A stretch of DNA of 8,021 nt, taken from an uncultured Ruminococcus sp. GTDB taxonomy: Bacteria > Bacillota > Clostridia > Oscillospirales > Acutalibacteraceae. The notes below the pieces were generated by a model. That model had not been told where the DNA came from, did no database searches, and saw only the letters and a program-made list of their open reading frames with translations. The DNA is taken from assembly GCA_902767285.1 (NCBI GenBank), contig CACXHC010000117.1, positions 1-8,021 on the forward strand. The letters run 5' to 3'. The position numbers and the translations under genes were made by a program. Below are positions 5,501-8,021 of the stretch, in pieces (the stretch's first letter is position 1; each line of letters starts with the position of its first letter).

Positions 5501-8021
5501 AAACATTATTTCAACAAATTCTATTAATATTTCGGGTATTGCTCCGGCTGAAAGCAATATAGATGTTTACGCTCAAGGCTTGCTCAAAACAACCGTACAG
5601 GCAAATAAAGCAGGATACTACGAAACATCTATTGACCTCGGTGCAGTTGCCGATGGTGACCGTATCAGCATAAGAAGCGAAACAGTCGGCAAAGGCGGAG
5701 ATATTATCTCGGCAACCAAGACAGTTAAATTTGTTGAGAATGCTCCCGAACTCAGCGGATTTACAATGCAGTACAACGGTTTGAGCTATAATCTTCTCTC
5801 GGGCAAAAAGCACAACGTAACATTTGTACTCGAATCCGCACACGGAAAAACACCGTTTACATTCCTCGTAAGATACGAAAACACCGACAAAATCGAAAAA
5901 GTATATATAACAAGTACCAGAAACCAAGTAACAAAGAGAATGACTGCTACTTATGACCCCGCACTCGGTCTTTATGTTGCAAAGGGATATTTTGATGACA
6001 GCGATCATACTTATGTTCCCGGAAAGATTGGTGTTGAATATCTCGAAAGACAGATTCAGAAAGAACGTTCTCTTGATGATCTTAACACAATGTACAACGG
6101 AGATATGATTCCCGAAATTCTCAAAACAGCCGCTCACGAATTGACAGAGGACGGCGAAAATCATAAGAAAATTGTTATAAGAACATTCGATAACGACGTT
6201 ATTACCTACACTTATGACAAACTTTCGAAAGATGAACTTAAATCCTATGGAAAAAATCATGGTATAACGACATCTGCTGAAGATTTCGAAGGCATTGTTA
6301 AAGATTACGGTTGGGGAAGCCGCACCGAAAACGGTACTACCACATACTCAACATTCGATTCAAACGCAAAGAGCAACGAAACTATCGTTTGGAGCTACCA
6401 AACAGGCAATAACTACGCAGAAAGAGAAATTATAGTATTCGGCTTGACAAGTGCAAGAAAAATGGTTCTTATGCACGTTGCAGATGAGGATCTTGAGAGA
6501 GTTCTCGCATCAGGTCTTAACTATGCCGCGACTGATACAGCAGAATACATCGTTTGCAAAAATTATGTAATAAATTATACAGTAGCTCGTGCAAATATCA
6601 TTTCTTCAAACGATTCTCAGGAAGTGAAGGCAGAGAAACTTCGTCAGCTTAACGAACTCAGAAAAGTTTCTATCGAAATGACAGCAGCTAAAATCATGGG
6701 TGCATATATTTCGCTTATATGCGGTTATGATTTCGGCAAACATCCGGCATTGTCGCTCATCAATTATATAGATGACGTTATTATTTCTCAGATAATCAAA
6801 AATAACAGCGACGGTGGCAACGGTGGTAACGGCGGTAACGGCGGCAACGGCGGCAACGGTGGCAACGATACCGATGACCAGCCGACAGGCGGAGATCCAA
6901 GCAACACCGATGACGAACCCGACAGCAGTGACGGCGATGGTGACGGTACAGGCGATGTTATCAGCGAAAACGCCGAAACAACATCATCAATGTACGGAAA
7001 TGTCCTCTCGTTCTCCATTGACCCGAGCGGATATGTATATGAGGCAGTTACAACTAACAGAGTAAGCGGAGCAAAAGTTGTAGCATACTGGATTCCTTAC
7101 GATGGCGAAAATGAATCATACTGGAATGAACCTGATGAGTCAAAAGCCGTAATCTGGAAATCCGAAGAATACAGTCAGGAGAACCCGCTTCTTACAGATA
7201 ACACAGGTAACTATGCTTGGGATGTTCCCGAAGGCTGGTGGCGTGTAGTTGTCGAGAAAGACGGATACGAAAAAGCAGAATCCGAGTGGCTTCCTGTTCC
7301 TCCTCCGCAGATAGATGTAAATATCAATCTTGCGTTGTCGGCAAATCCGAAAATCGAAAAGGTTGAGAATGACGAACAAACAATAACAATTACTTTTGAT
7401 CAGTATATGGATCCTGCAAAGATGTCGAACATCAAGGTTACATCAGCAAAAGGCGATGTTGAATATACTCTCAAATACGCTAAAAACGAAACAAACACAA
7501 ACGGCGATGTATTTGCTAAAGTATTCACACTTACTCTCAAAGAGAAAACCCCGAAAGTAACATTGACAGTTCCCGAAACTGTTGTAAACTACTGTGGTAA
7601 AGCTGTTAAGGCTGAAAAGAGTGAAATCGTAATGTTTGAAGATACTTCAACAGACGATACAGATTCTTCAACAGAAACAATAGATACCGCAACTGATACT
7701 TCGACAGAAACCGATACAGCAACAGAAACAGACACAGCAACAGAAACAGACACGGCAACAGAAACAGACACGGCAACAGAAACCGACACAGCAACAGAAA
7801 CCGATACAGCAACAGAAACAGATACAGCAACAGATACGGAAACAATAGATACAGCAACAGACACAGAAACCGAGACCGATACAGATTCCACAACAGACAA
7901 AGAAAAGAATACCGATACAGACGAATCTCCTGATGTGCCTGTTGAAAAAGGAACTTACGGCGATATTGATGGTGATGGTCAAGTAACAGCCGGTGACGCA
8001 CTTATCCTTCTGCGTAACAGC
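2511..8021 (+). CDS. Secreted BspA-type leucine-rich-repeat protein with dockerin (3' truncated)
   Basis: The frame stays open for 1837 codons from the ATG at 2511 to the window end, with no stop or frameshift. Order of parts: signal peptide 1-25; N-terminal beta lead-in with GDFEYQV and ITKYTG, about 70-97; BspA/LRR_5 array 98-856; beta-rich stretch about 860-990; Ig-like module about 996-1075; unassigned region about 1080-1434; (GGN)6 linker 1435-1452 and acidic linker to about 1482; carboxypeptidase-regulatory-like domain about 1495-1605; SbsA-like Ig domain about 1606-1709; Thr/Asp/Glu linker 1711-1805; first half of a dockerin 1816-1837. No glycoside hydrolase, peptidase or other catalytic signature was seen. 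BspA-type repeats are known in surface adhesins and host- or substrate-binding proteins. The dockerin predicts calcium-dependent attachment to a cohesin on another protein. I therefore infer a non-catalytic, cohesin-anchored binding component outside the cell. It has its own promoter and is not part of the feo operon. The ligand is unknown, and the C terminus is not visible. Confidence 0.93.
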   Translation, partial: MYKKLTALVLSLLMLSSMLVAPASAEAVSSVDEPTANQSTKVSDKEDKIDPVFFIAEKSLPEVSGEGEILTFGDFEYQVDTSVDEITITKYTGNDTTVVIPEKIDGMIVAKIGDRVFDSYAKLREVIIPKTITTIGSRAFANCERLETADLPDSIETIRYEAFQGCSKLGRFIYPKNLKKAENNILRNCIKITEIDIPEGVEEIPVSTFQGANYIKSVNMPSTLKKIGGYAFNNCSSLTVIDIPDSVEELGEYSFAECNNITSIKFPAKLKSIGYAAFYRVSRLETADIPDSVESMGDYAFEECRKLVSFHYPKKLEKTGHSIFKNCDALEAITVPEGVKTLPDSVFNESNKLLAVNLPSTLTKIGDYAFYSCSVMKEIVIPDSVTSIGEGAFSHCSAIKSIAFPVNLESIPSYAVSYCERLEEIVWPDSPLNIGRCAFEHCERLTEVVIPNSVESIENSAFRNCKRLESVTLPLKWESAGENIFQDCENLLEITLPEGIKTLPSYAFCNMNLVEKINLPSTLTKIGEAAFRYCINLKTVSIPESVKSIGNEAFKSTGLTEITIPDAVTSIADGCLRECESLTKVTLSSKTVFIGYAAFYSDKKLETIELPDSVEQIKAYAFEDCYKLSSIHYPKNLTKTEGHIFDDCQSLKEIVVPEGVTEIPEAAFYHANYVEKIVLPSTLKKICQSAFSECYQLSDINFSDGLEVIETNAFRECYRLTSAELPDSVKQIDSQAFMNCHTLASFHYPLKWESVSGDGRIFENCESLTDITIPDGVKAIPKNAFYRSNYLVNVDLPASIKTIGERAFASCDRLREITLPDTIGDIAENAFEYCPVLTLYCPKYNKGVISFIDKKINIISNNDQRTDSVKVLDTSRSNYSLLSGSKVVVNCNYSIKNTVYNNVSNASVKFFIPDGADISQNSVYLNGELCQDLIEDDNHLTIPVSKRSGKITFTLELNDDCVLQTYAIINYTLGSYDDFDIIDIVNESYEIITLTSENIISTNSINISGIAPAESNIDVYAQGLLKTTVQANKAGYYETSIDLGAVADGDRISIRSETVGKGGDIISATKTVKFVENAPELSGFTMQYNGLSYNLLSGKKHNVTFVLESAHGKTPFTFLVRYENTDKIEKVYITSTRNQVTKRMTATYDPALGLYVAKGYFDDSDHTYVPGKIGVEYLERQIQKERSLDDLNTMYNGDMIPEILKTAAHELTEDGENHKKIVIRTFDNDVITYTYDKLSKDELKSYGKNHGITTSAEDFEGIVKDYGWGSRTENGTTTYSTFDSNAKSNETIVWSYQTGNNYAEREIIVFGLTSARKMVLMHVADEDLERVLASGLNYAATDTAEYIVCKNYVINYTVARANIISSNDSQEVKAEKLRQLNELRKVSIEMTAAKIMGAYISLICGYDFGKHPALSLINYIDDVIISQIIKNNSDGGNGGNGGNGGNGGNGGNDTDDQPTGGDPSNTDDEPDSSDGDGDGTGDVISENAETTSSMYGNVLSFSIDPSGYVYEAVTTNRVSGAKVVAYWIPYDGENESYWNEPDESKAVIWKSEEYSQENPLLTDNTGNYAWDVPEGWWRVVVEKDGYEKAESEWLPVPPPQIDVNINLALSANPKIEKVENDEQTITITFDQYMDPAKMSNIKVTSAKGDVEYTLKYAKNETNTNGDVFAKVFTLTLKEKTPKVTLTVPETVVNYCGKAVKAEKSEIVMFEDTSTDDTDSSTETIDTATDTSTETDTATETDTATETDTATETDTATETDTATETDTATETDTATDTETIDTATDTETETDTDSTTDKEKNTDTDESPDVPVEKGTYGDIDGDGQVTAGDALILLRNS
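2802..5078 (+). repeat. BspA-type (LRR_5) leucine-rich repeat array, about 33 units
   Basis: Residues 98-856 are an almost regular 23-residue repeat. The consensus is: hydrophobic-x-hydrophobic-Pro, then Asp/Glu-Ser/Gly-Val, two variable residues, Ile-Gly/Pro, two variable, Ala-Phe, two variable, Cys, two variable, Leu, two variable. Examples are IPDSVTSIGEGAFSHC and LPSTLTKIGDYAFYSC. I count about 32 full units and a degraded last one. Exceptions are one unit of 22 residues (starting at residue 540), one of 25 (starting at 746) and the longer entry unit with EKIDGMIVAKIG. The array should fold as a solenoid with a parallel beta face. The conserved Cys at the AF-x-x-Cys position is present in most units and replaced in others (for example YRVSRL, GANYI, ESNKL). 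Confidence 0.93.
2955..5024 (+). repeat. Super-repeat: five blocks of 5-7 LRR units
   Basis: The LRR units recur in a fixed order. The order is: a PDSVE-type unit; an anchor unit of HYPKxL or PLKWES type ending in IF-x-x-Cys (IL in the first block); a PEGVxxLP/IP unit; an LPSTLxKIG unit; an IPDSV unit; and then variable units. Blocks are A 2955-3368 (6 units), B 3369-3851 (7), C 3852-4331 (7), D 4332-4676 (5) and E 4677-5024 (5). Anchor units start at residues 172, 310, 471, 631 and 746, giving steps of 138, 161, 160 and 115 residues. These are multiples of 23, off by one where the 22-residue unit falls. The pattern implies growth by duplication of whole blocks rather than single repeats. Confidence 0.8.
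5496..5732 (+). other. Ig-like beta-sandwich module
   Basis: Residues about 996-1074 have the layout of a bacterial Ig-like domain: SINISGIAPAESNIDVYAQG, then a Gly-Tyr-Tyr-Glu strand pair and Asp-Gly-Asp-Arg-Ile. The same pattern of hydrophobic alternation is common in cell-surface spacer domains. The preceding stretch (about 860-990) is also beta-rich, with VKFFIPDGADIS and alternating hydrophobics, but I cannot name its family. Both probably act as stalk segments after the LRR solenoid. Confidence 0.55.
5748..6812 (+). other. Unassigned region of the LRR-dockerin protein
   Basis: Residues about 1080-1434 match no family I can name with confidence. The first part (about 1080-1180) looks beta-rich, with KIEKVYITSTRN, YDPALGLYVAKGYFD and YVPGKIGVEYLE. 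The middle (about 1195-1330) mixes beta strands and charged helices, with a Trp-Gly turn and several Asn/Gly/Thr stretches. The end (about 1330-1434) is helical, with a Glu/Lys/Leu-rich segment VKAEKLRQLNELRK and then a hydrophobic segment IMGAYISLICGYDFG. From memory, similar first parts precede the following domain pair in other large clostridial surface proteins, but that is unverified. Confidence 0.5.
6813..6866 (+). repeat. (Gly-Gly-Asn)6 linker repeat
   Basis: Six tandem 9-bp units (GGY GGY AAC) encode Gly-Gly-Asn six times (residues 1435-1452). They are followed by an acidic Asp/Thr/Ser/Gly/Pro stretch to about residue 1482. This is a flexible hinge between the unassigned region and the C-terminal module group. 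The short tandem unit could change copy number by slippage without breaking the frame. Confidence 0.9.
6993..7322 (+). other. Carboxypeptidase-regulatory-like beta domain
   Basis: Residues about 1495-1604 begin with DPSGYVYEAVTTNRVSGAKV and continue through ENPLLTDNTGNYAWDVPEGWW and EKDGYEKAESEWLPVPPPQ. The order, a Gly-x-Val strand followed by T-D-x-x-G-x-Y-x-W-D-V-P-G and then a Gly-Tyr strand, is the pattern of carboxypeptidase regulatory-like beta-sandwiches in secreted proteins. It is a structural module with no catalytic residues expected. The PVPPP end acts as a short rigid linker. Confidence 0.7.
7323..7637 (+). other. SbsA-like Ig domain
   Basis: Residues about 1605-1709 contain TITITFDQYMDPAKMSNIKV, the hallmark of SbsA-type (Big_5) Ig domains, in which an I-x-F-x-x-x-M-D-P strand-turn is followed by a second beta sheet. 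Later strands include VFAKVFTLTL and VTLTVPETVVNYCGKAV. Such domains are common spacers in S-layer and other surface proteins, usually directly after the preceding kind of beta domain. Confidence 0.7.
7704..7829 (+). repeat. 18-bp tandem repeat encoding (TETDTA)7
   Basis: Seven uninterrupted 18-bp units (ACA GAA ACM GAY ACR GCA) encode Thr-Glu-Thr-Asp-Thr-Ala. They sit within a longer Thr/Asp/Glu/Ser linker at 7641-7925 (residues 1711-1805). Differences between units are limited to third codon positions, so selection on the protein is clear. The linker spaces the dockerin from the Ig domains, and its many threonines could carry O-glycans as in other cellulosomal linkers (inference). Reverse-strand reading frames here, rich in Ser-Val, are shadows of this repeat. 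Confidence 0.95.
7956..8021 (+). other. Dockerin domain, first half (cut by window end)
   Basis: Residues 1816-1837 read YGDIDGDGQVTAGDALILLR followed by Asn-Ser. Asp1818, Asp1820, Asp1822, Thr1826 and Asp1829 occupy positions 1, 3, 5, 9 and 12 of an EF-hand-like calcium loop, followed by the start of the recognition helix (ALILLR). Type I dockerins carry two such segments, and only the first fits in the window. It would bind a cohesin on a scaffoldin or cell-surface protein in a calcium-dependent way. The loop residues at positions 10 and 11 (Ala, Gly), which help to set cohesin specificity, are visible. Confidence 0.88.

Noticed and set aside
5511..6260. 249-residue reverse-strand open frame opposite the LRR-dockerin gene
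   Set aside because: It is a shadow of the forward frame, which is continuous over 1837 codons. It has a biased Cys/Phe/Ile/Val composition and no motif I recognise.
6814..7065. Forward frame beginning MATVVTAVTAATAATVATIP
   Set aside because: It is an out-of-frame reading of the Gly-Gly-Asn repeat within the large gene, with no ribosome binding site of its own.
7704..7829. Possible CRISPR array
   Set aside because: The 18-bp units are directly adjacent with no spacers, vary only at third codon positions, and continue a coding frame.
7589..8001. Overlapping reverse-strand open frames rich in Ser-Val, Leu or Cys-Phe
   Set aside because: All are low-complexity translations of the 18-bp TETDTA repeat on the opposite strand or in other frames.

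Overview
The window looks like chromosomal DNA from a low-GC, Gram-positive anaerobe of the Clostridia, probably a Ruminococcus-like (Oscillospiraceae) gut or rumen bacterium. This is inferred from three things: an A/T-rich sequence, a FeoB gene followed by the small Cys-rich protein typical of clostridial feo loci, and a very large secreted leucine-rich-repeat protein that ends in a dockerin module. All three complete or partial transport genes and the large surface gene lie on the + strand, and no RNA genes, insertion sequences or CRISPR arrays are visible.

Positions 1-2373 hold the end of a ferrous-iron uptake operon. It contains the C-terminal membrane half of FeoB (cut by the window start, which begins with a run of 17 A), a 49-residue FeoB-associated Cys-rich single-pass membrane protein, and a 380-residue permease of the ion transporter (SLC13/ArsB/CitM-like) superfamily. 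The genes are packed with gaps of 21 and 4 nt, so they are probably co-transcribed. The promoter and the FeoB GTPase domain (and FeoA, if present) lie upstream of the window.

Positions 2374-2510 are an A/T-rich intergenic region with no convincing terminator. It has a near-consensus extended -10 promoter, a short hairpin at the predicted mRNA 5' end, and a strong ribosome binding site.

Positions 2511-8021 are one uninterrupted reading frame of 1837 codons that runs off the window end. In order it encodes: a signal peptide; an array of about 33 BspA-type (LRR_5) leucine-rich repeats of 23 residues; beta-rich and Ig-like modules; about 350 residues I cannot assign; a (Gly-Gly-Asn)6 linker; a carboxypeptidase-regulatory-like beta domain; an SbsA-like Ig domain; a Thr/Asp/Glu linker with seven TETDTA units; and the first calcium-binding half of a dockerin. 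No catalytic module is seen, so this is most likely a non-catalytic binding or structural protein docked onto a cohesin-bearing scaffold at the cell surface. The most notable structure is a second level of order in the LRR array: five blocks of 5-7 repeats, each starting with the same sequence of repeat types.
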